This document shows, piece after piece, positions 1-8,655 of a DNA stretch of 64,000 bases; position 1 is the stretch's first letter; each line of letters starts with the position of its first letter. The notes under the pieces are model-generated. The model was not told the origin of the DNA. It was given only the letters and a program-made list of their open reading frames with translations, and made no database searches. Position numbers and translations under genes: made by a program. Where the stretch lies: the NCBI RefSeq assembly GCF_900101495.1, contig NZ_FMUS01000002.1, forward strand, positions 1-64,000, given 5' to 3'. The DNA comes from Alkaliphilus peptidifermentans DSM 18978 (GTDB taxonomy: Bacteria; Bacillota; Clostridia; Peptostreptococcales; Natronincolaceae).

Positions 1-19
1 CTTTAGCTTTAGTAAGCAT
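1..19 (-). CDS. 5' end of a truncated gene (start only)
   Basis: Only six codons are inside the window, reading MLTKAK. The ATG is preceded by GAGGTGAT at a good ribosome-binding distance, which is the only support. The gene would lie downstream of two terminators that follow atoE, so it is probably a separate transcription unit. No function can be assigned. Confidence 0.35.
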
Positions 20-71
20 AATTCATCACCTCATTATACATATTCGACATCGATTGGATAAATCCTTTTTG

Positions 72-102
72 AATAAAAAAAAATCCACCCTTTTCAGGTG
101 GA
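72..102 (-). terminator. Intrinsic terminator, second after atoE
   Basis: Stem TCCACC (84-89) with GGTGGA (97-102). On the minus strand it is followed by a run of more than ten T. It lies about 20 bp beyond the first atoE terminator and probably acts as a backup. Confidence 0.6.
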
Positions 103-118
103 CTTTGTCAACAGTCTC

Positions 119-158
119 AAAAAAAGTAAACCCGAACTAATTCGGGTTTACTTTTTTT
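119..158. terminator. Bidirectional intrinsic terminator after the ato operon
   Basis: Perfect 12-bp stem AGTAAACCCGAA (125-136) / TTCGGGTTTACT (141-152) with a 4-base loop, flanked by A7 on one side and T7 on the other. It ends the ato operon on the minus strand and could also work on the plus strand. Confidence 0.85.
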
Positions 159-263
159 GCTTGAAAATACCCTATCTAAAAAATCACTCATACATAAGAA
201 TTTTTTCCAAATTATCTTATGTTGACGACATTGCAAGTGCCTGTCCCATTGTCTTGCGATCCT

Positions 264-1616
264 TTATAGTATCAGTAAACATAAACTTACCACAACACCT
301 ACATAGATTAGATTTACTAAACAATAGCCCATAATATCTTTGGCTCCAAGTCCAGCGATACCTAATGCAGGGAGTGCCCAGAATGGCTGAATCATGTTGG
401 TCCAAGCATCCCCCCAGGCAATGGCCATTGCTGTTTTTGCGGCATCTACACCTAGTTCAGCACCAGCCGGCATCATTATAGGAGCTTGAACTGCCCATTG
501 TCCACCACCTGATGGTACAAAGAAGTTTACTATTCCAGCACTTAAGAAGCTGAAGAATGGGAATGTAGTGGTACTGGAAATACTAACAAAAGAATTGGAC
601 ATCATAGCTGCTAAGGATAGACCTTCTGAATTGGCACCAGTCATCATACCCATGATACCTGCATAAAAAGGAAATTGGATGATGATTCCACCAGTACCTT
701 TTGCTGCAGTAGCTACAGCGTTCAGGAATTTTCTTGGTGTCCAGTGTAGTATAATACCCATAAATAAGAATATGAAGTTTACAATATTTAAGTTTAGACT
801 AAATCCATTATCTACAAAATATTTAAAAATAAAAACTAAACCCATAATTCCAATAATTAACGACAAAACTGGACTATTTTCCATTTTTTCAGCTGGAGTC
901 ATATTCTCTTTAGTAACTGCCAATTGATCTTCGTCTGCTTCCAATAATTCTGGGTTTACAGTTACTACATCTTCTGCTTTAGGATGCATAGCCTTGTTTA
1001 AAAAGGGAAGAGTTACCAATAGAATAAGAACTGGTACTAAGTTGAATAGTGCGAATATCGTGTCGCTGGTTGGAATTGGATCTGTGACAGCCCCTCTAGT
1101 CATATCAGCTAAATTTGAAGTCGCTGTTGCCAGTGTTAATGGAATTGAACCGGAGAAACCAGCATGCCAGATTACAAAGCCTGTGTATCCTGCAGCAATA
1201 AGTAAACGATAATCAACACCTTTTACTTTTTTTGCTAATTCTCTAGCATAAAGAGCCCCAATTACAAGACCGAATCCCCAATTGACCCAGGATGCAATTA
1301 AAGCAACCAATGTTACAGCAAAAATTGCGCCGCCTGGTGTTTTCGGAATGCTGGCAAGACCCCTTAGACCTTTTTTAATAATTGGAGCCTGAGCCAAGGT
1401 ATGTCCTGTTACTAATACTAATGCCATTTGCATAGAAAATTGCAATAGGCTCCAGAAGCTTCCGCTCCAGTGTCCCACCATATCCTTAGGAGCTTGTCCA
1501 GTGAGAAATACCCCCATCATAAATACTATGATAGTTAGGATAACTGCAAACAAGAAGGGGTCTGGCAAATACTTTTGTACCAAATTAACGCATCCGTTAG
1601 TAAACTTTCTAAACAT
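264..1616 (-). CDS. atoE: AtoE-type short-chain fatty acid transporter
   Basis: A 450-residue, very hydrophobic protein of the AtoE short-chain fatty acid transporter family (PF02667), with about a dozen membrane segments and Gly/Pro-rich re-entrant stretches such as VPSGGGQWAVQAP near the C-terminus. The family takes up acetoacetate, butyrate and similar acids, or exchanges them across the membrane. It is the last gene of the operon with the CoA-transferase subunits and thiolase, so it probably supplies the acid that is activated to its CoA ester. Length and composition are normal for the family. The exact substrate cannot be read from sequence. Confidence 0.92.
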   Translation of the reverse strand: MFRKFTNGCVNLVQKYLPDPFLFAVILTIIVFMMGVFLTGQAPKDMVGHWSGSFWSLLQFSMQMALVLVTGHTLAQAPIIKKGLRGLASIPKTPGGAIFAVTLVALIASWVNWGFGLVIGALYARELAKKVKGVDYRLLIAAGYTGFVIWHAGFSGSIPLTLATATSNLADMTRGAVTDPIPTSDTIFALFNLVPVLILLVTLPFLNKAMHPKAEDVVTVNPELLEADEDQLAVTKENMTPAEKMENSPVLSLIIGIMGLVFIFKYFVDNGFSLNLNIVNFIFLFMGIILHWTPRKFLNAVATAAKGTGGIIIQFPFYAGIMGMMTGANSEGLSLAAMMSNSFVSISSTTTFPFFSFLSAGIVNFFVPSGGGQWAVQAPIMMPAGAELGVDAAKTAMAIAWGDAWTNMIQPFWALPALGIAGLGAKDIMGYCLVNLIYVGVVVSLCLLIL

Positions 1617-1671
1617 GTGAATAATACCTCCTTATATTTTTTCTTAGTAGGGCTGAGTACAGCCCCTAAGA

Positions 1672-2331
1672 TTATACTTCCATTCTCTTTATGTTTTCAG
1701 GGATTATTAATTCTGCTTCAGTTGCTGCCACAACATCTTCAACTGTTGCCTCAGGCCCTAATTCTTTTAGTAGCAGGCCCTTTTCTGTTACTTCAATAAC
1801 TGACATCTCAGTTATTATAAGGTTTACCTGATTAGCTGAAGTAAGGGGCAGTGTACATTGTTTAAGGATTTTATGATTACCCTTTGCTGTATGTTCCATG
1901 GCTACTATAACTTTTTTAGCCCCCACAACCAGATCCATAGCTCCACCCATGCCAGGTACCATCTTCCCTGGTATCATCCAGTTTGCTAGATTACCGTATT
2001 GATCTACTTGTAGAGCGCCTAAAACCGTCACATCCACATGACCTCCTCTGATTATCATAAAGGAAGTGGCACTGTCAAAAAAGGCACCTCCAGCTTTAAT
2101 GGTAACTGGCATACCGCCAGCGTTTGTCAAATCCATATCCTCATCACCTGAAGAAGGGGCTGGACCTAATCCTAAAAATCCATTTTCAGATTGCAGGATT
2201 ATATCTATATCTTCTGGTACATAATTGGCAACCAGAGTAGGTAAACCTATACCTAGATTTACAACATCACCATCATGTAATTCTTGAGCAACTCTTTTGG
2301 CTATTATTTCTCTTACTCTATGCTTATCCAT
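1672..2331 (-). CDS. atoA: Acetate/butyrate-acetoacetate CoA-transferase subunit B
   Basis: Beta subunit of a 3-oxoacid/acetoacetate CoA-transferase, about 219 residues. It contains the QSENGFLG motif near residue 50, whose glutamate forms the acyl-CoA thioester intermediate, and a glycine-rich GGAMDLVVGAKKV segment. It partners with the alpha subunit encoded just upstream. The ATG at 2331 shares its A with the stop codon of the alpha gene (TGATG), which suggests translational coupling; a TTG one codon earlier is a less likely start. Role: moving CoA between acetyl- or butyryl-CoA and acetoacetate in the fatty acid/ketone pathway of this operon. Confidence 0.93.
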   Translation of the reverse strand: MDKHRVREIIAKRVAQELHDGDVVNLGIGLPTLVANYVPEDIDIILQSENGFLGLGPAPSSGDEDMDLTNAGGMPVTIKAGGAFFDSATSFMIIRGGHVDVTVLGALQVDQYGNLANWMIPGKMVPGMGGAMDLVVGAKKVIVAMEHTAKGNHKILKQCTLPLTSANQVNLIITEMSVIEVTEKGLLLKELGPEATVEDVVAATEAELIIPENIKRMEV

Positions 2332-2984
2332 CAATAACTACCCCCTACTATATAGTCAATAAATATACCTGGTGTCATGACATCATTAGGATTTATATCT
2401 CCCACCTCAACAATTTCCGTCGCTTCTACTATTACTATATCTGCAGCTGTTGCTATAATAGGGTTAAAGTTTCTAGTGGATTTTTCATAGTATACATTTC
2501 CTTTTTTATCAACCTTGGCTCCGGCTATAAGGGCTATGTCTGCCTTCAAGGGCAATTCTAAGAGATATTCCTTTCCATTAACAGTAATCTTCTCTTTGCC
2601 CTCTTCCACCACTGTGCCGATACCTGTAGGGGTTAAAAAACCTCCCAGACCTGCTCCTGCACATCTTATTCTTTCAACTAGAGTACCCTGTGGTATTAGT
2701 TCTACCTCTGTTTCTTTTTCGTTCATCTGTCTTCCTGTTTCAGGATTAGTCCCAATATGAGAGGTCATCACTTTTTTAATTTGTCTGGTTGCAATCAATC
2801 TTCCCAGACCATACTCTGTTGTAGATGTATCGTTAGCAATAACGGTAAGATCCTTTACTCCTTTTTCTAGTAGCATATCAATCATTTTGTGGGGTGTTCC
2901 ACAACCCATAAAACCACCTATCATCACTGTAGAACCATCCTGTACCAACTCTACTGCTTCTTCAAATGTAACTATTTTTGCCAT
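2331..2984 (-). CDS. atoD: Acetate/butyrate-acetoacetate CoA-transferase subunit A
   Basis: Alpha subunit of the CoA-transferase, 217 residues. The N-terminus carries the glycine-rich CoA-binding loop GGFMGCGTPHKMI (about residues 22-34), and the GAGLGGFLTPTGIGT segment typical of family I CoA-transferases follows near residue 110. It forms a heteromeric enzyme with the subunit B gene, which overlaps its stop codon. It lies 14 bp downstream of the thiolase gene, all under the same sigma-54-type promoter. Substrates are inferred from the neighbours (thiolase and AtoE). Confidence 0.93.
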   Translation of the reverse strand: MAKIVTFEEAVELVQDGSTVMIGGFMGCGTPHKMIDMLLEKGVKDLTVIANDTSTTEYGLGRLIATRQIKKVMTSHIGTNPETGRQMNEKETEVELIPQGTLVERIRCAGAGLGGFLTPTGIGTVVEEGKEKITVNGKEYLLELPLKADIALIAGAKVDKKGNVYYEKSTRNFNPIIATAADIVIVEATEIVEVGDINPNDVMTPGIFIDYIVGGSY

Positions 2985-2998
2985 TTTAACACCTCCAA

Positions 2999-4180
2999 TT
3001 ATTGTCTTTCAATTACCATAGCCACACCTTGACCGCCACCGATACAAAGGGTTGCTAAACCAGTTTTGCTATCTCGTTTAAGCATCTCATAGATCAAAGT
3101 TGTTAATACTCTTGCACCAGATGCACCAATGGGGTGTCCCAGGGCAATTGCACCACCATTGACATTAACTTTTTCTGGGTCAAGCTTTAAGTCTTTAACT
3201 ACTGCTAGAGATTGGGCTGCGAAGGCTTCATTTGCTTCCACTAAATCGATATCTTCAATAGTTAATCCTGCTTTTGCCAGAGCCTTTTCACTGGCTGGAA
3301 CTGGACCATAACCCATAATTTTAGGATCTAGGGCTGCAGATCCATAGGATTTAATAGTTACCAATGGTTTTAGCCCAAGCTCATCTGCTTTTTCCTTTGA
3401 CATAACCACCAGCATGGCGGCACCGTCGTTAATACCAGAGGCATTGCCTGCTGTTACTGTTCCATCCTTTTTAAAGGCTGGTCTCAATTTTCCTAGTTTT
3501 TCTATAGTTAATCCATGCTTAGGAAACTCATCTATATCCACAACTATCGGGTCTCCTTTTCTTTGTGGTATAACCACTGGAACAATTTCATTTTTAAATC
3601 TGCCTTCTTTTTGTGCCTTTTCAGCCTTATGTTGACTATTTAAAGCAAATTGATCCTGCTCTTCTCTTGTGAAATTCCATTTTTCTGCAATATTTTCAGC
3701 TGTAATACCCATATGGATATTATTAAAGGCATCAGTTAAGCCATCTAAAATCATAGTGTCAATTATTTCTCCATTTCCCATTTTATGACCCCATCTAGCT
3801 TTAGGAATAGTATATGGAGCATTGCTCATACTCTCAATTCCACCAGCAAGTACAACATCTGCATCTCCAAGCATAATAAATTGAGCTGCCATACTAATTG
3901 CCCTAAGTCCAGAGCCACATAATTTATTTATTGTCATTGCCGGTACTGTTTCAGGTATCTCAGACCCTATGGCTACCTGTCTTGCGGGATTTTGGCCAAG
4001 GCCCACAGATAATATATTTCCCACCAATACTTCGTCTATCATATCAGGTGTAATACCAGCTCTATTGATGGCTGCCTTTGCTGCTACTACCCCTAAATCT
4101 ACAGCTGTAAGACTGGACAAGCTTCCTCCAAAATTTCCTATGGGTGTCCTTGCAGCACCCACTATTACAACCTCTCTCAT
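2999..4180 (-). CDS. atoB: Acetyl-CoA C-acetyltransferase (thiolase)
   Basis: A 393-residue biosynthetic/degradative type II thiolase that interconverts two acetyl-CoA with acetoacetyl-CoA. The acylated cysteine is in [10 protein letters not shown] (Cys88), the catalytic histidine in [14 protein letters not shown] (about 348) and the second cysteine in LCIGGGQG near the C-terminus. All three are present, so the enzyme should be active. It is the first gene of the ato operon. GGGAGG lies upstream of the ATG, and a consensus sigma-54 promoter lies 41-57 bp upstream of the start. Clostridial copies are also called thlA; the operon context favours atoB. Confidence 0.95.
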   Translation of the reverse strand: MREVVIVGAARTPIGNFGGSLSSLTAVDLGVVAAKAAINRAGITPDMIDEVLVGNILSVGLGQNPARQVAIGSEIPETVPAMTINKLCGSGLRAISMAAQFIMLGDADVVLAGGIESMSNAPYTIPKARWGHKMGNGEIIDTMILDGLTDAFNNIHMGITAENIAEKWNFTREEQDQFALNSQHKAEKAQKEGRFKNEIVPVVIPQRKGDPIVVDIDEFPKHGLTIEKLGKLRPAFKKDGTVTAGNASGINDGAAMLVVMSKEKADELGLKPLVTIKSYGSAALDPKIMGYGPVPASEKALAKAGLTIEDIDLVEANEAFAAQSLAVVKDLKLDPEKVNVNGGAIALGHPIGASGARVLTTLIYEMLKRDSKTGLATLCIGGGQGVAMVIERQ

Positions 4181-4220
4181 ATATCAAAAACCTCCCTTTA
4201 AATTAATTAATTGATTTAAG

Positions 4221-4237
4221 TGCAAGTAACGTGCCAA
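4221..4237 (-). promoter_or_regulatory. Sigma-54 (RpoN) promoter of the ato operon
   Basis: The minus strand reads TTGGCACGTTACTTGCA, a near-perfect -24/-12 element (GG and GC 10 bp apart). Transcription should start about 30 nt before the atoB ATG. It fits the sigma-54-dependent activator gene located immediately upstream. Confidence 0.88.
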
Positions 4238-4276
4238 GATATATTACAGATGTTTCTTTAGGTATTAGTGTGTTGA

Positions 4277-4404
4277 ATGTAGCGAATTTTCTACATCCAA
4301 TTTTTTTGTAATATTAAATCAATTACAATCCCGTTATTTACAGTAATAAAGGCATGTAGATATTTTTCTACATGCCTTTACCGTGTGTATATATTTCGCT
4401 ACAT
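4277..4404 (-). promoter_or_regulatory. Three enhancer (UAS) palindromes for the sigma-54 activator
   Basis: ATGTAG-N8-CTACAT occurs exactly at 4277-4296 and 4354-4373, and an imperfect copy (GTGTAT-N8-CTACAT) lies at 4385-4404. All are upstream of the sigma-54 promoter, at distances of roughly 40-170 bp, where activator hexamers usually bind. The shared 8-bp spacing supports a Fis-type HTH dimer target, presumably the adjacent activator. Confidence 0.75.
4348..4379 (-). terminator. Hairpin after the activator gene, overlapping a UAS site
   Basis: Stem AAAGGCATGTAGA (4348-4360) / TCTACATGCCTTT (4367-4379), 13 bp and perfect. It lies directly downstream of the activator stop codon. It has no long T tract on the minus strand, so it may be a weak terminator, an extended UAS or both. 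Confidence 0.5.
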
Positions 4405-4409
4405 TAAGT

Positions 4410-5468
4410 TTAATCCATCAACTCTGTTAATTTGTATTTTTCAATTTTTTTATATAATGATGTACGGTGAATATCTAACATCTCTGCTGCTATAGTTTTA
4501 CTACCATTAGCATCTCTAATGGCTCGCTTTATAGCATCTATTTCTGTTTTTTCAACCATATCCTTCAATGTTAATGATGGTTGACTTGAAGGTGTGGTAC
4601 CTTTTTCATTAATATATTCTGGCAAATGCTCTGGTAAAATTATATTATAGGTTGCAAAGTACAATGCCCTTTCTAAGACATTTCTTAGTTCCCTTACATT
4701 TCCCGGCCAATTATGGCTCTTTAACCTATCACAAGCTTCACTTGACACTGTTTTGGGGGTTAGCTGTAAGTCAATAGCTAATTTACTCACCATTGTTTGA
4801 GCCAATAGTTCTATATCATCTATTCTTTCCCTTAAAGGTGGAATATCTATTTTTATAACATTTAAGCGGTAATATAGATCCCTTCGAAAAGTTCCCTTTT
4901 GTACGGATAATTCTAAGTTTTCATTACAAGAAGCAATAATCCTTACATCCAATTTTATCCTCTTATTACCCCCTACTCGCTCAAATTCTCTTGATTCTAA
5001 GACCCTTAACAGCTTTGATTGCAGGTTTATGGGCATTGATCCAATTTCGTCCAGTAAGATAGTTCCACCGTTAGCCAATTCAAATTTTCCTATTTTTCCA
5101 CCCCGTTTTGCACCAGTAAATGCACCTTCTTCATAGCCAAAAACTTCTGATTCCAGAAGCTCTTTAGGTATGGCTGCACAGTTTAATGTCACGAAGTTTC
5201 CGTGTCTTCTTAAGCTTTCTTTATGAAAGGCATGAGCAAATAGCTCTTTTCCTGTGCCACTTTCTCCCTGGATAAGGACAGTGGAATTTGTCTTTGTTAC
5301 TCTTTTGGCAATATCTTTTAATTCCATCATGATGGAGTTTTGAGTTATGATGTCTTCAAAGGAGTACCTTGCTTCGTACATTTTACTTAGTTCTCCTTTA
5401 TATCTATCTATAGTATCCTCTAAGGCTTTAACTTTTTTTTGCAAGGGATTGCAATTCACTTGTATCAC
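4410..5468 (-). CDS. Sigma-54 activator, AAA+ and HTH half (frameshifted from its PAS half)
   Basis: C-terminal part of an enhancer-binding protein. It has Walker A GESGTGKE, the sigma-54 contact loop GAFTGA, the Walker B-like GGTILLDEIG, a R-finger region (LNVIKIDIPPLRER) and a C-terminal Fis-type helix-turn-helix (KTIAAEMLDIHRTSLYKKI). It is in a different frame from the PAS-domain ORF directly upstream. Removing one A from the A8 run at 5433-5440 would join them as ...LAKKVKALED..., the expected linker. The first codons given here (a GTG start) are therefore probably not the real N-terminus. Without the PAS half the protein might be unregulated or not made. Likely target: the adjacent sigma-54 promoter of the ato operon. 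Confidence 0.85.
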   Translation of the reverse strand: MIQVNCNPLQKKVKALEDTIDRYKGELSKMYEARYSFEDIITQNSIMMELKDIAKRVTKTNSTVLIQGESGTGKELFAHAFHKESLRRHGNFVTLNCAAIPKELLESEVFGYEEGAFTGAKRGGKIGKFELANGGTILLDEIGSMPINLQSKLLRVLESREFERVGGNKRIKLDVRIIASCNENLELSVQKGTFRRDLYYRLNVIKIDIPPLRERIDDIELLAQTMVSKLAIDLQLTPKTVSSEACDRLKSHNWPGNVRELRNVLERALYFATYNIILPEHLPEYINEKGTTPSSQPSLTLKDMVEKTEIDAIKRAIRDANGSKTIAAEMLDIHRTSLYKKIEKYKLTELMD

Positions 5469-5829
5469 TAAATAGAATAGTTCCAGCAGCTCCTATAACA
5501 CGTCCCTCTTTAATTATAGGTATTCTACTTGCTATTGCATGTTTGCCATTTATCTCTTGTATATCACATAGTTCTTTTCTTCCTGTCTTTACAACCATGT
5601 GTAGTCTAGTGTTTTCTATTACATCTTCAACATGTTTTCCCAGTACTTCCTCTTCTGGAATCCCAAAAAACTTTTCATAACTCCACTTTACAATATGCCC
5701 TTCACTATCAACTAATACCATACCATAGTAGGCATTATCTAAGAGCTCTTCCATCATAGCCATACTTTCTTTTAGTTTTTCCAGCTCCTGGACTTGTTCA
5801 TTGTATAAGAAGCTTTTTTTTGTGACCAA
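5428..5829 (-). CDS. Sigma-54 activator, PAS sensor half (frameshifted)
   Basis: N-terminal part of the same activator, about 133 residues. A short coiled helix (EQVQELEKLKESMAMMEEL) is followed by a PAS domain (about residues 25-120, with LDNAYYGMVLVDSEG and GRVIGAAGTILFSD). The frame ends at a TAA just after an A8 homopolymer (5433-5440), leaving ...SLAKKS. One base less would continue into the AAA+ half. The TTG at 5829 is chosen because AAGGGGGAG lies 6 bp before it; a GTG at 5889 has no such site. The ligand sensed is unknown. Confidence 0.75.
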   Translation of the reverse strand: MVTKKSFLYNEQVQELEKLKESMAMMEELLDNAYYGMVLVDSEGHIVKWSYEKFFGIPEEEVLGKHVEDVIENTRLHMVVKTGRKELCDIQEINGKHAIASRIPIIKEGRVIGAAGTILFSDTSELQSLAKKS

Positions 5830-6130
5830 GGCTTTCTCCCCCTTGCGACTTTTTTCATATATATTAATCATAGCATAGGGGCACACCAACCGTTATCAAA
5901 ATATTAAATAATGGTAATTATTACTGTAAGATAAAAATAAATGAGATAAATCGAATATTAAAGCTTACTAATAATATTGGTATTGTGTTTTAAAATCTTA
6001 ATATTAGGATATTTTTACTCTTCACTATTAGCTTCAAAATACTCCTCCATTAGATTCACCCTTTCCATTTACTGAAAATCTAAAATTACCTGGAGTAATA
6101 TCAAAATAGCCTACCATTACAAACAAGAAA

Positions 6131-6313
6131 GCAGCTACGCTGCGTTAGACTGATGAAAAACCCCCATCTTCTTCGTTGCTTCGAAAACCTAGCACCCTTA
6201 CGTATTACGTATACGCTGCAGTCGCTAGGTTTTCTTGCGCCTTGAATCTGCGGTTTTTTGATCAGTCTGCATTTTGATGACTTTGTCATCAACCTGAAGC
6301 AGCTACGCTGCGT
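6131..6313. repeat. Palindromic intergenic repeat element flanked by 15-bp direct repeats
   Basis: GCAGCTACGCTGCGT occurs at both ends (6131-6145 and 6299-6313). Between them are nested inverted repeats: AGACTGAT (6147-6154) with ATCAGTCT (6261-6268), and GAAAACCTAGC (6183-6193) with GCTAGGTTTTC (6224-6234). The GC content is higher than the surroundings. Short ORFs through it look non-coding. It resembles a non-autonomous palindromic repeat; no second copy was seen in this window. The rest of the 5,830-6,390 gap shows nothing recognisable. Confidence 0.65.
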
Positions 6314-6390
6314 CTTTGCTTTAGGAAAGTTTAGTTGATTAGGAAAGTTTCTTTCAGTTCATAAATCGAGGCTTCAATCGATTTTGAATT

Positions 6391-6430
6391 TTCAAAAAAA
6401 AGAGGATTCCATTTTAAAACCTGGAATCTC
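6391..6430 (-). terminator. Intrinsic terminator after the RluD-family gene
   Basis: Stem GGATTCCA / TGGAATC within 6402-6430. On the minus strand it is followed by about eight T. It is placed 57 bp after the pseudouridine synthase stop codon. Confidence 0.7.
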
Positions 6431-6486
6431 TCTATTACGTATTTGCTCTAATATCATTCATTGTATCCATGAAATGATATTATGCA

Positions 6487-7413
6487 TTATTTCGTCTTCA
6501 TTTTATTTCTGATAACAGTTAAAAGCTTCTCGAAATAAGCTGGAAGCACCGTCTCAAACTCCATATACTCACCTGAAGTGGGATGGTTAAATCCAAGAAC
6601 CTTAGCGTGTAGCACCTGGCCCTTTAAATTAAACTTAGATGTTTTACCACCATAGGTATCATCCCCCAATAGTGGATGCTTAATATAGGAAAGATGCACT
6701 CTTATTTGATGTGTTCTACCAGTTTGTAGCTGTGCTTCAACATAAGTATAATCAATAAAACGTTCCATAACTCTAATATGTGTTACTGCATCTCTTCCAC
6801 CACTAACGATAGCCATTTTCAGCCTATCATTGGGATTTCTTGCTATTGGAGCTTCAATTGTTGCCTGGTTTTCCTTAATATTCCCCATTGCAATGGCATG
6901 ATATTTTCTTGTAATGGTATGCTCCTTCAACTGATCTGCCAGAGAACGATGAACAAAATCATTTTTTGCCACCACCAATAGACCAGATGTATCCTTATCA
7001 ATTCTATGTACTATTCCAGGCCTTATAACTCCATTTATAGATGACAATCTACCTCTACAGTGATATAGTAGAGCATTGACTAATGTATTTTCATAATTCC
7101 CCGGTGCTGGGTGTACCACCATACCTTGAGGCTTGTTCACAACTAATAAATCATCGTCTTCAAAAACTATTTCCAGGGGAATATTTTGTGGCTCAATTGA
7201 TAATTCTTTGGGTTCTGGGACCTTAAGCTCTATAATATCTCCTGTTTTTACCAAGTATCTATTCTTTTCTAAGGAACCATTTACCGTTACTAATTGGTCT
7301 TTGATTAATTTTTGAATATAGCTTCTGCTTAAATCTTCAAGCTGCTCTGCAAGAAGGACATCTAATCTTATTCCTTCCTCTTCCTCTGATACTAAAATTC
7401 TTTCTATATCCAC
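6487..7413 (-). CDS. rluD: RluA/RluD-family 23S rRNA pseudouridine synthase
   Basis: A 308-residue protein with an N-terminal S4 RNA-binding domain (about residues 12-60, RLDVLLAEQL...SRSYIQKLI) and the pseudouridine synthase catalytic domain. The catalytic aspartate is in GIVHRIDKDTSGLLV (Asp139). The family isomerises uridines in the 23S rRNA helix 69 region or other structural RNAs. Which uridine this paralogue modifies cannot be told from sequence (ylyB is the Bacillus name). It starts 2 bp after lspA ends, the usual lspA-rluD pairing in Firmicutes. Confidence 0.93.
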   Translation of the reverse strand: MDIERILVSEEEEGIRLDVLLAEQLEDLSRSYIQKLIKDQLVTVNGSLEKNRYLVKTGDIIELKVPEPKELSIEPQNIPLEIVFEDDDLLVVNKPQGMVVHPAPGNYENTLVNALLYHCRGRLSSINGVIRPGIVHRIDKDTSGLLVVAKNDFVHRSLADQLKEHTITRKYHAIAMGNIKENQATIEAPIARNPNDRLKMAIVSGGRDAVTHIRVMERFIDYTYVEAQLQTGRTHQIRVHLSYIKHPLLGDDTYGGKTSKFNLKGQVLHAKVLGFNHPTSGEYMEFETVLPAYFEKLLTVIRNKMKTK

Positions 7414-7415
7414 AC

Positions 7416-7865
7416 TTACAGCTCCTTTGGTTTTATGGAATCATAACGTAATATTATATAGGAGACAAGTATTGCACCTAAAATTATAGACATATCAGCA
7501 ATATTAAATACTGGCCAAATTCTAAAGTCGAAAAAATCAACAACATATCCGAATCTTACACGATCTATAAGGTTTCCGACGGCTCCAGCAATAATAAATA
7601 ATATTCCTATTCTTAGAATCGAATGCATTTCTTTATTCTTATATAAAAATATTAATAGCCCTATTACAGCAATTAATTTTGCTATTATAAAGAAAAGTCT
7701 TTGATTTGGTAAAATACCAAAGGCAGCCCCTATGTTTTCAACATATGTTAAATGAAATACATTTTGAATTATTGGTATTTCACCTATATATTGTAATGAA
7801 TTGATTGCCCAATATTTTGTGATCTGATCTAATGCGATAACTATTAAAATTAATATATATATCAT
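7416..7865 (-). CDS. lspA: Lipoprotein signal peptidase (signal peptidase II)
   Basis: A 149-residue membrane aspartic peptidase with four membrane segments. The two catalytic aspartates are in NLIDR (Asp101) and FNIADM (Asp124). It removes signal peptides from diacylglyceryl-modified prolipoproteins, such as the S41 lipoprotein in this window. It is followed after 2 bp by the RluD-family gene. Confidence 0.95.
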   Translation of the reverse strand: MIYILILIVIALDQITKYWAINSLQYIGEIPIIQNVFHLTYVENIGAAFGILPNQRLFFIIAKLIAVIGLLIFLYKNKEMHSILRIGILFIIAGAVGNLIDRVRFGYVVDFFDFRIWPVFNIADMSIILGAILVSYIILRYDSIKPKEL

Positions 7866-7962
7866 GAAACCCCACCCTTCTGTCTAATATCTTTACTGAT
7901 TATATCATTATCAACAGAAAAAAGATACAAAAAGTACCTTTTTCTGAGTGTCACTGGATTAT

Positions 7963-8643
7963 TTAAGGGTGCATTTTTTTGTCTTTTAAAGTTTCTTCAA
8001 GCTCATCATCCGGCAGCTGTTCAAGGTATTCATCCTCTGTAATTTTTTCTACTCCCTGAACAATACCTGGAGCATCGTCATCGAAAACCATAGAGAAGTC
8101 CATTGTAGAAAATGAAGGGTCATTTTTAACCTCATTAAATCTTGCAACTGCTTGATAAGCATCTTCACCATCAAACCCAGTGTAATCCTTTCCATCCATG
8201 TTTGTTCTTGAAAATGGAGGTGCAAGCAATTTTTCTTCAACCGGGCGTCCTCTATCTCCCTGCATAGCCTCTATTGGCATTTTATCCTTAGCGCATTCCA
8301 TACATATATTGGCCTCTGGTAAAATCTCAAGCCTTTCCTCTGGAATAGTTTTCCCACACAAATTACAATCACCGTAGGTACCATTCTCTATTTTATCAAG
8401 AGCTCTATCTATTTCAGTAATATGATACCTTTCATGATTTTCTAGATTCCCCTGCATCTCCACCATAAACATTTCTGTCCCTAAATCTGCAGGATGATTA
8501 TCATAGGCTGAAAGCTCCTCGGTATATTCTCTTATGGAGGCATGGGTTCCATGGTGATTTTCCATTTGCTTTAATGTTCTTAATGTATCAGCTTTTTCCT
8601 CCAATAATCGTTTTTTGAAGTATTTCAATTTTTCTTTATCCAA
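7963..8643 (-). CDS. TraR/DksA-family zinc-finger protein (YteA type)
   Basis: A 226-residue protein with a coiled N-terminal region (about residues 1-30) and a DksA/TraR C4 zinc finger formed by Cys93, Cys96, Cys114 and Cys117 (GDCNLCGKT ... NICMECAKD). The acidic C-terminal tail is longer than in E. coli DksA. This matches the YteA group of sporulating Firmicutes, whose exact role is unclear; DksA proteins act at the RNA polymerase secondary channel. It sits 12 bp downstream of a DUF5665 membrane protein gene. Confidence 0.85.
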   Translation of the reverse strand: MDKEKLKYFKKRLLEEKADTLRTLKQMENHHGTHASIREYTEELSAYDNHPADLGTEMFMVEMQGNLENHERYHITEIDRALDKIENGTYGDCNLCGKTIPEERLEILPEANICMECAKDKMPIEAMQGDRGRPVEEKLLAPPFSRTNMDGKDYTGFDGEDAYQAVARFNEVKNDPSFSTMDFSMVFDDDAPGIVQGVEKITEDEYLEQLPDDELEETLKDKKMHP

Positions 8644-8655
8644 ATCAACAACCTC

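Noticed and set aside
6101-6292. A 63-codon ORF through the palindromic repeat
   Set aside because: It follows the repeat arms, has no ribosome site and an odd Arg/Cys-rich composition.
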